A stretch of 64,000 nt of DNA from Aldehydirespirator sp965116195 (GTDB lineage: Bacteria > Actinomycetota > Acidimicrobiia > Acidimicrobiales > Aldehydirespiratoraceae). Under the pieces are notes generated by a model. It saw nothing but the letters and a program-made list of their open reading frames with translations, had not been told where the DNA came from and ran no database searches. The position numbers and the translations under genes are program-made. Of this stretch, positions 33,399-42,459 are shown one piece after another (position 1 is the stretch's first letter; each line of letters starts with the position of its first letter). The stretch spans positions 558,001 through 622,000 of the forward strand of contig OZ220491.1 in assembly GCA_965116195.1 (NCBI GenBank), written 5' to 3'.

Positions 33399-33562
33399 CT
33401 CGCTGAGGGTGTAGCCGTGACCCTGTATCACAGCACCCTCAATCTGGCCGATGACCAGCTGCGGATTGATGGCCTGGCCCACATCATGGGCACTCACCAC
33501 CCGATCCACCCGAATATGACCCGTCTCGGTGTCCACCGTCAACTCCACACACTGGGCGACAT
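33399..33562 (-). pseudogene. duplicated fragment of the molybdenum hydroxylase large-subunit gene
   Basis: About 164 bases are almost identical (two or three differences) to 37535-37698 inside the hydroxylase large-subunit gene, coding ELTVDTETGHIRVDRVVSAH and neighbouring residues. The fragment has no start context or remaining domain. It sits left of the antitoxin/PIN pair, while the parent gene sits right of the second antitoxin copy, so the intervening 4 kb is bracketed by repeats of chromosomal sequence. Confidence 0.85.
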
Positions 33563-33688
33563 GCAGGTTGTCCGTCGAAGCGGCCTCGTGCAGTGCCTAT
33601 CGAACTCCGCACACTGGGTGACATACCCCGCCGGACCTTGCGATTTTTTCGATTCATCTATGCTGTCAGTACGGAAGGAGTCCTCATC

Positions 33689-34150
33689 ATGACCACCGCA
33701 ACCTTCGAACGCACGGTGCTTCCACCCAAGGAGCCACTTGACAACCTGCTAGCGGCACTCACGGGTGACGATGCCCCATCCTCAACTCTTACCGGCCCCA
33801 ACGGTGAGCGCCTTGTGCTGCCACCGGAGGTGTTTGAGGTGCTGCGTGATGTCGTGGCAGCCTTGGCCCAAGGGCAGGCCGTCACCATTGCACCGGTGCA
33901 TCAGCGCATCTCCACCCAGGAGGCAGCCGACCTGCTGGGCATCAGTCGGACGACATTGGTGAAGTTGCTTGAGGACGGTGAGATCCCCTACGAGCAACCG
34001 GGATGCCATCGTCGCGTCTTGCTTTACGATGTGCTTGCCTACCGCAAGCGACAGTCCACAAAAGCCCGCCAAACGCTTGACGATATGGTCAAAATCGCCC
34101 ACAAGAGCGGCATGTACGAGCTGACAGCCATACCCAAGCGCTCACGCTGA
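33689..34150 (+). CDS. HTH (excisionase/MerR-like) DNA-binding antitoxin of a PIN-type TA pair
   Basis: A 153-residue protein with a helix-turn-helix of the HTH_17/excisionase type (STQEAADLLGISRTTLVKLL, then EIPYEQPGCHRRVLLYDVLA) at about 85-130. This architecture is common as the antitoxin before a PIN-domain toxin, where it binds DNA and represses its operon. ATG 33689 is chosen because AAGGAG lies eight bases upstream; the frame is open further up into the duplicated fragment. The PIN frame starts 10 bases after its stop. A second, frameshifted copy is at 36738-37170. Confidence 0.8.
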   Translation: MTTATFERTVLPPKEPLDNLLAALTGDDAPSSTLTGPNGERLVLPPEVFEVLRDVVAALAQGQAVTIAPVHQRISTQEAADLLGISRTTLVKLLEDGEIPYEQPGCHRRVLLYDVLAYRKRQSTKARQTLDDMVKIAHKSGMYELTAIPKRSR

Positions 34151-34159
34151 GCAGCACTC

Positions 34160-34570
34160 GTGGCTTTCGCCGTTGTTCTTGACACGTGCGTGCTCTATCC
34201 AGCGCATCTGCGGGACAGCCTGCTCCGATTTGCAGAACGGGGACTTTACCTTGCGCACTGGTCTGATGACATCCTCACCGAGCTCGGTCTCAATCTTGCC
34301 AAGGCCGGGGTAGCGCAACCATCCATTGAGCACCTGCTTGATCGCATGGAACAGGCCTTCCCGCATGCTGAGGTCCGGGGTTACCAACCTCTCGTCTCCA
34401 CAATGACCTGCGACGAGAAGGATCGCCAAGTTCTAGCTGCCGCAGTCCGAACCGATGCCGCAGCAACCCGGTCAACCCGTCGCCAGGAGTTTTGCGTAAG
34501 CCGTTCTGTTGTCCGCGGACCGGCGGGCGCTCAGGCTGACAGGTCCCAGATATTTCAGAAAATAATCTGA
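34160..34570 (+). CDS. PIN-domain (VapC-like) toxin, C-terminally truncated
   Basis: GTG-started frame with the PIN-domain beginning VVLDTCVLYPAHLRDSLLRF (catalytic Asp at about 8), then YLAHWSDDILTELGLNL and VSTMTCDEKDRQVLAAAVR, in the order seen in PIN toxins, which are Mg-dependent RNases. The family continues after this with the last acidic residues and a C-terminal segment of about 60-80 residues. Here homology stops at about residue 98 and unrelated residues follow (from TDAAATRSTRR on). The toxin is therefore probably inactive. It is paired with the antitoxin ten bases upstream. Confidence 0.65.
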   Translation: MAFAVVLDTCVLYPAHLRDSLLRFAERGLYLAHWSDDILTELGLNLAKAGVAQPSIEHLLDRMEQAFPHAEVRGYQPLVSTMTCDEKDRQVLAAAVRTDAAATRSTRRQEFCVSRSVVRGPAGAQADRSQIFQKII

Positions 34571-34622
34571 AATATATTGTAAAAGGGTTGATGATGTCAC
34601 AGGGGGCTGATATGGTACAGTC

Positions 34623-36599
34623 ATGTTGTTGGAAGCACTCCACCAAGCCGAAACCGCCCTCAAACAAGCGCTCGCAGCGGCCCAGGCCGGGGGCGTTGGT
34701 AGCGGCGAGTTGCGCGACGCGCTGGTGGCGACCAAGACTGTTGCCGGGGTGGTCACTGCTGTTCAGACGCATCTCGCGTCGGCTGTCGCCAGGACCGAAC
34801 GCCACGGCGACGGCGGCACCGGCGTACTCGCCGAAACGACCGGGTTGACGCGTCGCGAGGCGCGTGGGCAGGTCAAGACCGCCAAGACCATCGCCGGGGT
34901 GCCCTCGGTTCGTGACGCGGTGTCGCAGGGTCGGGTGTCGCAGGCCAACGCGAAGCGGTTGGCTGACGCGGTGGAACGCACCAGCGCAGGCGCGGTCGGC
35001 GCTGACGGCGATTTGTTGAAGATGGCAGAATCGATGCGCGCTGACCAGTTTTCCAAAGAGGCGCGCCGTTGGATTGCTGAACAACAAGACGACGGCGGTG
35101 AAGCCGACTACCAACGGCAGCGAGCCAAGCGCAGCGTGCGGGTCTGGGACAACGACAACGGCATGGTCGAACTGCACGGCACGTTTGATCCCCTGACCGG
35201 CAAACGCATAGGCAACCGGTTGAGGGCCGAAGCCGACCGCATGTTCCGAAACGACAAAAAACGCGCCAAACAACACGGCAGCGACAACCTCCGCCGCAGC
35301 GAACACGAGCGACCCGGCGGGCCAGGCGCGCAACCCGACAAAGCACCAGACATCAGCGATCCCGGCGCGCCGCGCGACAACAGGACTGACAGGCCCGGTG
35401 AGCAGCGCGACCAAGCACCGGACAACAACGGGCCTGGCAGTGCGCCCAACACCAACAATCACGGCACAAGCAGCCGTGGCCGACAACCCGGCAACAGCAG
35501 CGCAGGTCCCAGACGGCGCACATTTGAGCAGTGCATGGCAGACGCCTTGGACAACCTCACCTCAAACACCCTCACCGCCACCACCGGCACGGAGGCGGCC
35601 GGTCGCAAGAGCGCCCCTCCCGCCAAAGCGACAGGTGCGGACGCAAATGCCGACACCGACACGACCGGCGCGAGTGCGCGCACCGACACAGCCACAGGCA
35701 GCAGAACCAACACCGGTGCCAATGCTCATACGGACACTGATTCCGACACCGGCATCGGCCAGGCTGCCACCTCCGGACATACTGCTGACGCTGACACCGA
35801 ACCGACCAACAGCCACCAGACGACCCGCACCGGTACCGGTAGTGACGACATGGCGAGCCGGTGCGTAGATACTGACGCTGGTTCTGCTCAAGCGGTGGGG
35901 ACTGCTGGCACCGGTAGCGGATCCGGTGTTGATGCCGACACGGTCACAGGCACAGTTGCCAGTGGCGCAGGTTCCGATTTTGAAAACAGCACCAGCACAA
36001 CCACCGGCACCGGTGACAAAACAGGGGGTGCTGTTGGTGCCGACGGTGGCACATGCACATGCCGAGGTGCTGATGACGGTGGTGGGGCTAAGAACCGGAG
36101 CGGCGGCACCGGTTCGGGTCGGGCGTTCGCGGATATCTGTGTGATGGTTCAAGTTGATGCCGCTACAGGTGTACTTGTGGCGCAACTACCCGACGGTGAA
36201 CGACTACCCGCCAGCGTGTTGGACAAGCTCATCTGCGACGCGCGGGTCTCGGTGATACTCGCCAACAGTCGGGGTCAGCCGATCTGGGGTGCTGTCGCCT
36301 CACGTGTAGCCACCGAAAGACAGCGACGGCTGCTTCTTGCAAGCTGGGGTGGGTGCTTTCACTGCGCGGCGCATCCGGCGATGTGTGAGATCCATCACAT
36401 TGTGCCCGTGGCACGAGGCGGCGAAACCAAGATCGACAACCTGATCCCGGTGTGTTGGGAATGCCACGACCTGATACATGACAACCACTGGAAGATCCAC
36501 AAACGCCCCGACGGAAACCACACTTTGCACCCACCACAACAACGCCATCACGGACCCGCGCACGCACCCGAACAACCCCTGCTCCTCACACACACCTGA
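34623..36599 (+). CDS. DUF222 (13E12-type) HNH endonuclease with long low-complexity insert
   Basis: A 658-residue member of the actinobacterial 13E12/DUF222 family, mobile HNH nucleases of uncertain role. The DUF222 region (about 1-230) includes LTRREARGQVKTAKTIAGVP and VELHGTFDPLTGKRIGNRLR. The C-terminal HNH domain reads CFHCAAHPAMCEIHHIVPVA, then GGETKIDNLIPVCWECHDLI, with two CxxC-type zinc pairs and the HH catalytic motif. Between them residues about 230-490 are a Thr/Asp/Ser/Gly-rich insert of dipeptide-like repeats that is not in ordinary family members. TATGGT lies close upstream of the ATG, which could be leaderless. It sits between the two copies of the antitoxin sequence. Confidence 0.88.
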   Translation: MLLEALHQAETALKQALAAAQAGGVGSGELRDALVATKTVAGVVTAVQTHLASAVARTERHGDGGTGVLAETTGLTRREARGQVKTAKTIAGVPSVRDAVSQGRVSQANAKRLADAVERTSAGAVGADGDLLKMAESMRADQFSKEARRWIAEQQDDGGEADYQRQRAKRSVRVWDNDNGMVELHGTFDPLTGKRIGNRLRAEADRMFRNDKKRAKQHGSDNLRRSEHERPGGPGAQPDKAPDISDPGAPRDNRTDRPGEQRDQAPDNNGPGSAPNTNNHGTSSRGRQPGNSSAGPRRRTFEQCMADALDNLTSNTLTATTGTEAAGRKSAPPAKATGADANADTDTTGASARTDTATGSRTNTGANAHTDTDSDTGIGQAATSGHTADADTEPTNSHQTTRTGTGSDDMASRCVDTDAGSAQAVGTAGTGSGSGVDADTVTGTVASGAGSDFENSTSTTTGTGDKTGGAVGADGGTCTCRGADDGGGAKNRSGGTGSGRAFADICVMVQVDAATGVLVAQLPDGERLPASVLDKLICDARVSVILANSRGQPIWGAVASRVATERQRRLLLASWGGCFHCAAHPAMCEIHHIVPVARGGETKIDNLIPVCWECHDLIHDNHWKIHKRPDGNHTLHPPQQRHHGPAHAPEQPLLLTHT

Positions 36600-36616
36600 C
36601 CGCGGCCCCAGCCAAC

Positions 36617-36722
36617 CATGAACGCCACCCATCCCACATCTTCGCGACCTGTGGGTCCTGCCACGGTTCCGCACCGAACGAGCAGCAACCATGACCGCTA
36701 CCCATCCCACATCTTCGCGACG
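36617..36722. repeat. 33-bp direct repeat downstream of the HNH gene
   Basis: Two near-identical copies of a 33-base block (CCATGA(A/C)CGC(C/T)ACCCATC and CCACATCTTCGCGAC), 72 bases apart, at about 36617 and 36689, in the short spacer between the HNH gene and the antitoxin pseudogene. Confidence 0.8.
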
Positions 36723-36737
36723 GCTCTTGAGGTTTGA

Positions 36738-37170
36738 ATGCTCGCACCCAAGGAGCCACTTGACAACCTGTTGGTGGCACTTACCGGTGACGATGCCCCA
36801 TCCTCGACTCTTACCGGTCCCAGCGGTGAGCGTCTTTGTGCTGCCACCGGAGGTGTTTGAGGTTTTGCGTGAGGTGGTGGCAGCCTTGGCGCAGGGGCAG
36901 GCCGTCACCATTGCTCCGGTGCATCAGCGCATCTCCACCCAGGAGGCAGCCGACCTGCTGGGTATCAGTCGGACGACATTGGTGAAGTTGCTTGAGGACG
37001 GCGAGATCCCTTACGAGCAACCCGGTCGTCATCGTCGCGTCTTGCTTTACGATGTGCTTGCATACCGCAAGCGACAGTCCACAAAAGCCCGCCAAGCGCT
37101 TGACGATATGGTCAAATCGCCGACGAGAGCGGTATGTACAAGCTAACAGCCAAACCCAAGCGCTCACGCT
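36738..37170 (+). pseudogene. second, frameshifted copy of the HTH antitoxin gene
   Basis: Aligns closely with 33719-34150 but carries an extra T near 36833 (GTCTTTGTG against GCCTTGTG) and a missing A near 37112 (GTCAAATCG against GTCAAAATCG), so the reading frame is broken twice. The HTH part remains recognisable (STQEAADLLGISRTTLVK). The N-terminal segment up to the PPKEPLDN equivalent is preserved; the first 10 codons of the parent are absent. No PIN gene follows: the next bases lead directly to the hydroxylase gene. Confidence 0.85.
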
Positions 37171-37249
37171 GAGCAACACTCGTGGCAGGAGTTGCGCGCG
37201 CTGGAGTGCCTGAGTTCGCTGATGAAGTCAGGCGTGCGTTGTAACGAGC

Positions 37250-40105
37250 TCACAGGCCCCGCGGATTGGCAGTGTGCAGGGTGGCGATCACGTGGTCGGG
37301 GGTCAGGGGGAAAGTGTTGAACCAGATGCCGGTGGCATCATGCAGGGCGGCGACCACGGCGGGAGCGTAGGGGATCAAGCCCATCTCGGCCATGCCGCGG
37401 GCACCCCAGGGGCCGAGAGGGTCAGCCAACTCCAACACAACGCTGTCAACCCTGGTGGGGATATCGCCGATGCCGGGGATCAGATAAGTGCTCAGGCGGG
37501 TGTTCTGCAAGCGGCCCCCGCATGAACGGAGGGTTTCGCTGAGGGCGTAGCCGTGGCCCTGTATCACAGCACCCTCAATCTGGCCGATCACCAGCTGCGG
37601 ATTGATGGCCTGGCCCACATCATGGGCACTCACCACCCGATCCACCCGAATATGACCCGTCTCGGTGTCCACCGTCAACTCCACACACTGGGCGACATAC
37701 CCGTAGCTGAAGTTCGGCGCGCCACGCCCGTCCACGGGGTCAAGCGCCTCGGTTGGGGGCGGCACGAACCGGAACCTGCCCACCGCAGGACGTTGACCGT
37801 CGCGCCAGGCCTTCTCCGCCTCCTCAGCAGCACCCAGAATCGAATTGCCCGACATCCAAGTCAGCCTTGAAGCCGACGCAGAACCCGCGTCACCGGAGGT
37901 GGCCGTGTCCGACAATCGATACTTGATCCGCTCAGGCGGCAGTCCCGTCGCCTCGGCTGCCATCTGCACCAGCACAGTGTGGTTACCCTGGCCCACCTCG
38001 GCAGCCGCGTGGAACAACTCGGCCCACCCGGGCTTGTCGAAACCCTCGCCGTTCTCGCCGCTATTCGTGTAGCTGCCCTCGCCAGTATTCACGTCACTGT
38101 CTGCGCCGCCCTTTCCGCTGCCATTGCCATCGCCGTTTTCGCTATTCGCGTCGCCGTCCTCGCTGCCGTGCAGCACGATCCGGGCCTCGCAACGCTCAGG
38201 AAACCCAAACGAGAACCCCACATTCTTGAACGAGCAGGCAAAACCACGACCACGACGCAGCGCCGAGGGTTCCGCCGGCAGCGACAGAACCGGACTGAAC
38301 CCCCTGCCGACCAACTCCGCAGCGGGCTGGGGCGCGATTGGTGTGGCCGCCGATGACTCGTTCGCGAATTCAGACGCTGCCTCGGCGCGGTGTTCACCGG
38401 TTTGGCTAGGTGGGTCTGTGATGGCTGACTCGTCGGCAGAGTCCGCAGCAGATTCGGGTCGGGTGGCAGCTTCGGCGCAGTGTTTGCTGGTTCGGTCAGG
38501 TGGGTCTGTGATGGCTGACTCGTCGGCAGAGTCCGCAGCAGATTCGGGTTGGGTGGCAGCTTCGGCGTGGTGTTTGCTGGTTTGGTTAGGTGGGTCTGTG
38601 ATGGCTGACTCGTCGGCAGAGTCCGCAGCAGATTCGGGTCGGGTGGCAGCTTCGGCGTGGTGTTTGCTGGTTTGGTTAGGTGGGTCTGTGATGGCTGACT
38701 CGTCGGCAGAGTCCGCAGCAGATTCGGGCCGGGCGGCAGCTTCGGCGTGGTGTTCGCTGGTTTGGTTGGGCGGGTCTGGGATGCGTGACTCGACCGTGAA
38801 GTCCGCCGCAGAGGGCCAGGCGGCGGCCTCGGCGCAGCGGTTGATCACCTCCGGCATGGTCACGCCCTCGGGCAGTGGTGTCTGGGTGATCCCGATGCTG
38901 CCCTCACGCAACGCGTTGACACAGCGTATCTGCACCGGATCCATGGCCAGCGCCTCGGCCAGTTTGTTCATCTGACTCTCGGCTGCGAAGGCGGCCTGCG
39001 GAGCGCCGAAGCCCCGGAACGCCCCGGCCGGCGTGGCGTTGGTGTACACGGCAAAGCTGTCAATCTCCGCATTGGGTACCTCATAGGGGCCCGCCTGGTG
39101 CAGATGACAGTTGCCCAACACCTTGTTGGAAGTGAAGTTGTAGGCCCCGGCATCAAGCCAGGCGGTGCTCTTCACGGCAGTGATCCGGCCATCCCGTCTG
39201 GCACCCCAGCGGGCGGTTATGCGCCCCCGATGCCGCTTGCCGTGCCCGACAATCGACTCCTCCCGTGACCAGACCGCAGCCACCGGACGGCTGATACCAC
39301 GTTCAGCCAGCCGTACAGCAGCCAGGGCCAGCACGATCTGGACAGAGATGTCCTCACGACCTCCGAAAGCACCGCCAATAGCCGGGTAGATGACCCGCAC
39401 CTGCTCGGCAGGCAGATCAAGCGAATGAGCGATCTGCTCACGATCCTCGTGAGTCCACTGACCGGCCACCTCAACGGTCACCCGACCCTGGTCGTCGATA
39501 TAGGCCAAGCCCGCCTCCGGTTGCAGATAGGCGTGCTCCTGATACGGGAACTCGTAGGTGGCTTCCACCACCACATCGGCTTCGGCCCAACCCCGGGCCA
39601 TGTCGCCCTTGCGTATTCGCAGCGAGTGATAGGCGTTGGTTGGTTTGCCGTTCTCGGGATGCAGCAGCGTGTCGGAACCCAGCGACTCGTCAATGTCGGC
39701 CAGCACACCCAAAGGCTCCCAGCGAGCGCTGATTGCGGCGGCAGCAGTCCGGGCAGTAGCCGGTGAGTCCGCAACCACCAGCGCCAGACGGTCGGCCTCC
39801 CAGCGTGACACGTCACAAGCGACCTGGCTGCGACCGGTGTGGTCAATACCGACAAACACGGGATGGTCATTCATCGTCAACCCGAACTCGTTCACCGGCA
39901 CATCAGCCGACCCGAACACGGCCACAACGCCCGGCACCGCCTCGGCTGCGGTGAAGTCAAGGCCCACCAAGCGGGCGTGGGGCTGGTCGGTGAACACTGC
40001 CATCGCCCACAAAGCGTCATCAGGTATCCGGTCACCCGGGTAGTCGGCCTCGCCGGTCAACTTGGCAGGCGCGTCAATCCGTGCCTGTGACTGCCCGACA
40101 CTCAC
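37250..40105 (-). CDS. molybdenum hydroxylase (xanthine dehydrogenase/CoxL type), molybdopterin subunit
   Basis: A 951-residue large subunit of the xanthine dehydrogenase/aldehyde oxidase family, which hydroxylates purines or related heterocycles at a Mo centre. N-terminal domain 1-130; molybdopterin domain with FPYQEHAYLQPEA (about 195), AIGGAFGGREDISVQ, GAFRGFGAPQAAFAAESQMN (about 375), and the C-terminal GPWGARGMAEMGLIP (about 905) whose Glu is the expected catalytic base. The protein carries two inserts: four to five 30-residue repeats (about 435-570) and a Gly/Ser/Asp run (about 645-685). The GTG start overlaps the end of a bridging ORF. Substrate is unknown; the nucleoside deaminases at 12-19 kb make purine oxidation attractive, as inference. 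Confidence 0.88.
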   Translation of the reverse strand: MSVGQSQARIDAPAKLTGEADYPGDRIPDDALWAMAVFTDQPHARLVGLDFTAAEAVPGVVAVFGSADVPVNEFGLTMNDHPVFVGIDHTGRSQVACDVSRWEADRLALVVADSPATARTAAAAISARWEPLGVLADIDESLGSDTLLHPENGKPTNAYHSLRIRKGDMARGWAEADVVVEATYEFPYQEHAYLQPEAGLAYIDDQGRVTVEVAGQWTHEDREQIAHSLDLPAEQVRVIYPAIGGAFGGREDISVQIVLALAAVRLAERGISRPVAAVWSREESIVGHGKRHRGRITARWGARRDGRITAVKSTAWLDAGAYNFTSNKVLGNCHLHQAGPYEVPNAEIDSFAVYTNATPAGAFRGFGAPQAAFAAESQMNKLAEALAMDPVQIRCVNALREGSIGITQTPLPEGVTMPEVINRCAEAAAWPSAADFTVESRIPDPPNQTSEHHAEAAARPESAADSADESAITDPPNQTSKHHAEAATRPESAADSADESAITDPPNQTSKHHAEAATQPESAADSADESAITDPPDRTSKHCAEAATRPESAADSADESAITDPPSQTGEHRAEAASEFANESSAATPIAPQPAAELVGRGFSPVLSLPAEPSALRRGRGFACSFKNVGFSFGFPERCEARIVLHGSEDGDANSENGDGNGSGKGGADSDVNTGEGSYTNSGENGEGFDKPGWAELFHAAAEVGQGNHTVLVQMAAEATGLPPERIKYRLSDTATSGDAGSASASRLTWMSGNSILGAAEEAEKAWRDGQRPAVGRFRFVPPPTEALDPVDGRGAPNFSYGYVAQCVELTVDTETGHIRVDRVVSAHDVGQAINPQLVIGQIEGAVIQGHGYALSETLRSCGGRLQNTRLSTYLIPGIGDIPTRVDSVVLELADPLGPWGARGMAEMGLIPYAPAVVAALHDATGIWFNTFPLTPDHVIATLHTANPRGL
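38411..38800 (-). repeat. 90-bp in-frame array in the hydroxylase large-subunit gene
   Basis: Units of exactly 90 bp begin at 38411, 38501, 38591, 38681 and (diverged) 38771; each codes about 30 residues with core PESAADSADESAITDPP. The units differ by scattered substitutions, so the array is somewhat older than those in the HIT gene. It is acidic and expected to be an extended loop. Confidence 0.92.
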
Positions 40106-40425
40106 AGCGCAGCAACCCCTTGGCAGCGCGACCCCTCGGCCTCGGCGTTTATACCCGTCCCCGTTGTTCTGGTTGCGTGGTTGCCGCTGGGATCACGGTT
40201 TTGGTTGTGGGTACGGGTTCTTGTGGTTCTTGTGGCGTGGGTGCCGGGGAGGTGTTGGTTGTGGTTGTGGGTACCCGTCCCCGTTGTTCTTGTGGCGTGG
40301 TTGCCGCTGGGATCACGGTTTTGGTTGTGGGTACGGGTTCTTGTGGTTCTTGTGGCGTGGGTGCCGGGGAGGTGTTGGTTGCGGTTGGTGGTATGTCGTT
40401 GTCGGGTGGGGTGTGTGCGGTTCAT
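40102..40425 (-). repeat. 120-bp junction array bridged by a 107-codon ORF
   Basis: Two 120-bp units (ACGGGTTCTTGTGG blocks at 40213 and 40333) fill the gap between the two hydroxylase genes. On the minus strand an ATG overlapping the upstream gene's TGA (ATGA, 40425-40422) opens a 107-codon Thr/His/Arg/Asn-rich frame, and its TGA overlaps the GTG start of the large subunit (GTGA, 40105-40102). It is thus linked at both ends by 4-base overlaps. It encodes no recognisable domain. Confidence 0.85.
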
Positions 40426-42314
40426 GGCATGGCTGGTTCTGTGGCGGGGAGCGGGTCGTCGCCCGTTCCGACGAGAGCCTCGATGATGGAGTAGTAGCCC
40501 GTGCAGCGGCACAGGTTCCCGGCGAGGCCGTGCTCTACCTGTGCGCGGCTGGGGTTCGGGTTCTCGGCGGCCAGCATCACAGCACTCATCACGAAGCCGG
40601 GAGTGCAGAAGCCGCACTGGACACCGCCGCAGTCGGCCAGTGCCTGCTGAACCGGATGCAGAGCGCCCCCCGGCGCTGCGATTCCCTCAACGGTGACGAT
40701 GTCTGCGCCCGCCGCTTGGCCAGCAGGAACAAGACAGGCCAAAACCGCCTGCCCGTCAAGATGCACAGTGCAGGCACCGCACTCACCCTCGGCGCAGCCC
40801 TCCTTGGTACCGGTCAGGCCCAAGTCAAAGCGCAGCCAGTCAAGCAGTGTCCGGCCGGCCGCATTGCGTCCACTCCGCTCAACGCCATTGACGTTGCAGG
40901 CAATAGTGTCCGCATCCGTCAGAGTCTGATTGTCAGTTCTGACACGATGGACACGACCGTGGCGTAGCTCGCAGTTTGCATCTGTCGGGGACTGGCTGGC
41001 TGTCCCGGTATCGGGGGTGTTACTTGCTAGCCCATTGATGTCTGCGTCCTGGAGAGATTGATTGGCTGCTCTGGCCGTTTCTGGGTGCTCCTGAAGGAAA
41101 CCCGCGTCTGCGTCTGTGAGAGATTGGTTGGCTGTCTTGGCCGAGGGCGAAGGTGGAGTTTCGTGACGGTTCGGGCTATCCGCGTCCGTGAGAGGCTCTG
41201 TGGGTGTTGAAGTGGTCAATACATCGGGAGTACCTGCGTCGGGGCATCTGCCGTTTATGGGGCCGTCGTGTCCATGGGCAGCAGTCGTCAACGCATCGGG
41301 AGTAACTGAGTCCGTAGTGTCGGCGCGATGCGAAAACTGATGGTCCGGCAGGGCGGTGGGGGAGATCTGGTGGGTGGGGGAGATCAGGCGGGGTGGGTTC
41401 TCGGGCCACATAGCGGCTTCGTTGCCCGCCGCAAGCGAGCGCAGCGCTCGTCGCACGACAACCTCTGTGGCGTGGCGGCGATACTCGGCGGTGGAGCGCA
41501 GGTCGTCAATCGGAGTCACCGCATCACGGGCTGCCGCCGCCACAACGCCTGCGCTCTCAGACAGCGGTCGGCCCCTGGCAATCGTGCCGGCCTCATGCAC
41601 CAACTCGATGGTCGGCCCGACACTGCCCAGAGCCACCACCAGGTCAGCCACGCTGCCGTCCTCAAACTCGGTCACGACCGCAGCCGCATGCACGACCGAG
41701 ATGGCCTGTGCCCGGCGCAGCCCGAGCTTGACAAAGATGCCGCGACGTGTACCGCCCAGCGCATCGAATGCGATCAGGCTGACCAACTCGCCGGGCTTCA
41801 GCACCGTTGACCGGAACCCGGTGCAGAACTCCCCGATGGGCAGCGTTCGTGCAGACCCTCCGGCTGATGACACGGTGACTGACGCACCCAACGCATACAA
41901 CGCCGAGATCGTGTCGTTGGCGGGACTGGCGGTCACGATGTTGCCCACCACGGTGGCCCGGTTGCGGAGTTGCGGTGAGCCGACCTCAAGGCAGGCCTGT
42001 GCCAGCGGCAATGCTGACCGTCGCAGCAGTACCGATCCCACCACATCACTGTGGGTGACCAGAGGGCCCAACTCGACCCGTCCGCCAGCCAACGTGATCG
42101 TGTCCAGACCCTCAAGCACGCTGAGATCCACCAGCGTGTCAATGCCAGTCCGGGCTGCACGGCTCAGCTCAAGCAGCAGGTCGGTTCCACCGGCAACAGC
42201 CCGTGCCGCCGGGCCATGTTCGGCAAGCGTGACCATCGCCTCATCAAGTGAAGCGGGCGCGACATATCGGACAATCGGCTCGGCTCGACGCTGGGCCTCG
42301 TGAAGTCTTGTCAT
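40422..42314 (-). CDS. fused FAD-binding (CoxM-like) and 2Fe-2S (CoxS-like) subunit of the molybdenum hydroxylase
   Basis: A 630-residue protein joining two subunits that are normally separate. Residues 1-285 are the FAD domain (ARAVAGGTDLLLELSR near 40, QLRNRATVVGNIVTASPAND near 130). From about 480 is the 2Fe-2S domain: TKEGCAEGECGACTVHLDG (about 505), CGGVQCGFCTPGF (about 565), NLCRCTGYYSI (about 600). Between lies a Thr/Ser/Pro-rich linker of about 190 residues containing four or five copies of an about 23-residue unit with N-Q-(S/T)-L-T-D-A-D. The unit resembles the start of the CoxS part, so the fusion probably arose by junction duplication. ATG 42314 begins the homology; it lies eight bases after tRNA-Pro. 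Confidence 0.88.
   Translation of the reverse strand: MTRLHEAQRRAEPIVRYVAPASLDEAMVTLAEHGPAARAVAGGTDLLLELSRAARTGIDTLVDLSVLEGLDTITLAGGRVELGPLVTHSDVVGSVLLRRSALPLAQACLEVGSPQLRNRATVVGNIVTASPANDTISALYALGASVTVSSAGGSARTLPIGEFCTGFRSTVLKPGELVSLIAFDALGGTRRGIFVKLGLRRAQAISVVHAAAVVTEFEDGSVADLVVALGSVGPTIELVHEAGTIARGRPLSESAGVVAAAARDAVTPIDDLRSTAEYRRHATEVVVRRALRSLAAGNEAAMWPENPPRLISPTHQISPTALPDHQFSHRADTTDSVTPDALTTAAHGHDGPINGRCPDAGTPDVLTTSTPTEPLTDADSPNRHETPPSPSAKTANQSLTDADAGFLQEHPETARAANQSLQDADINGLASNTPDTGTASQSPTDANCELRHGRVHRVRTDNQTLTDADTIACNVNGVERSGRNAAGRTLLDWLRFDLGLTGTKEGCAEGECGACTVHLDGQAVLACLVPAGQAAGADIVTVEGIAAPGGALHPVQQALADCGGVQCGFCTPGFVMSAVMLAAENPNPSRAQVEHGLAGNLCRCTGYYSIIEALVGTGDDPLPATEPAMP
40910..41205 (-). 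repeat. degenerate about 66-72-bp repeats in the fused CoxM-CoxS linker
   Basis: Five related units (at about 40913, 40981, 41046, 41112 and 41182) code (N/S)Q(S/T)(L/P)(T/Q)DA(D/N) followed by variable residues. The unit nearest the 2Fe-2S domain runs directly into it, so the repeated sequence includes the former CoxS start region. Confidence 0.7.
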
Positions 42315-42321
42315 GGCAGGG

Positions 42322-42395
42322 TCGGGACGGCCGGATTTGAACCGGCGACCCCCTGCTCCCAAAGCAGGTGCGCTACCTGTCTGCGCCACGTCCCG
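42322..42395 (-). tRNA. tRNA-Pro (anticodon UGG)
   Basis: On the minus strand, acceptor arms CGGGACG / CGTCCCG (7 perfect pairs), D arm GCGC-AGACAGGTA-GCGC, anticodon stem CCTGC / GCAGG with loop TTTGGGA (anticodon TGG at the loop centre), and T arm GCCGG-TTCAAAT-CCGGC fit a proline tRNA. The discriminator base is A at 42322; CCA is not encoded. It ends eight bases before the ATG of the fused hydroxylase subunit, on the same strand. Confidence 0.95.
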
Positions 42396-42459
42396 TGCAA
42401 ACAGCCAGACTACCGCCAGACCACCGTTAGCCGGCAGAACCGGGGTTGTTGGTGTTGGT

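Noticed and set aside
34290..35486. 398-codon minus-strand frame opposite the HNH gene
   Set aside because: It is antisense to the well-supported DUF222/HNH gene and has no recognisable domain; the Thr/Asp-rich insert keeps several frames open.
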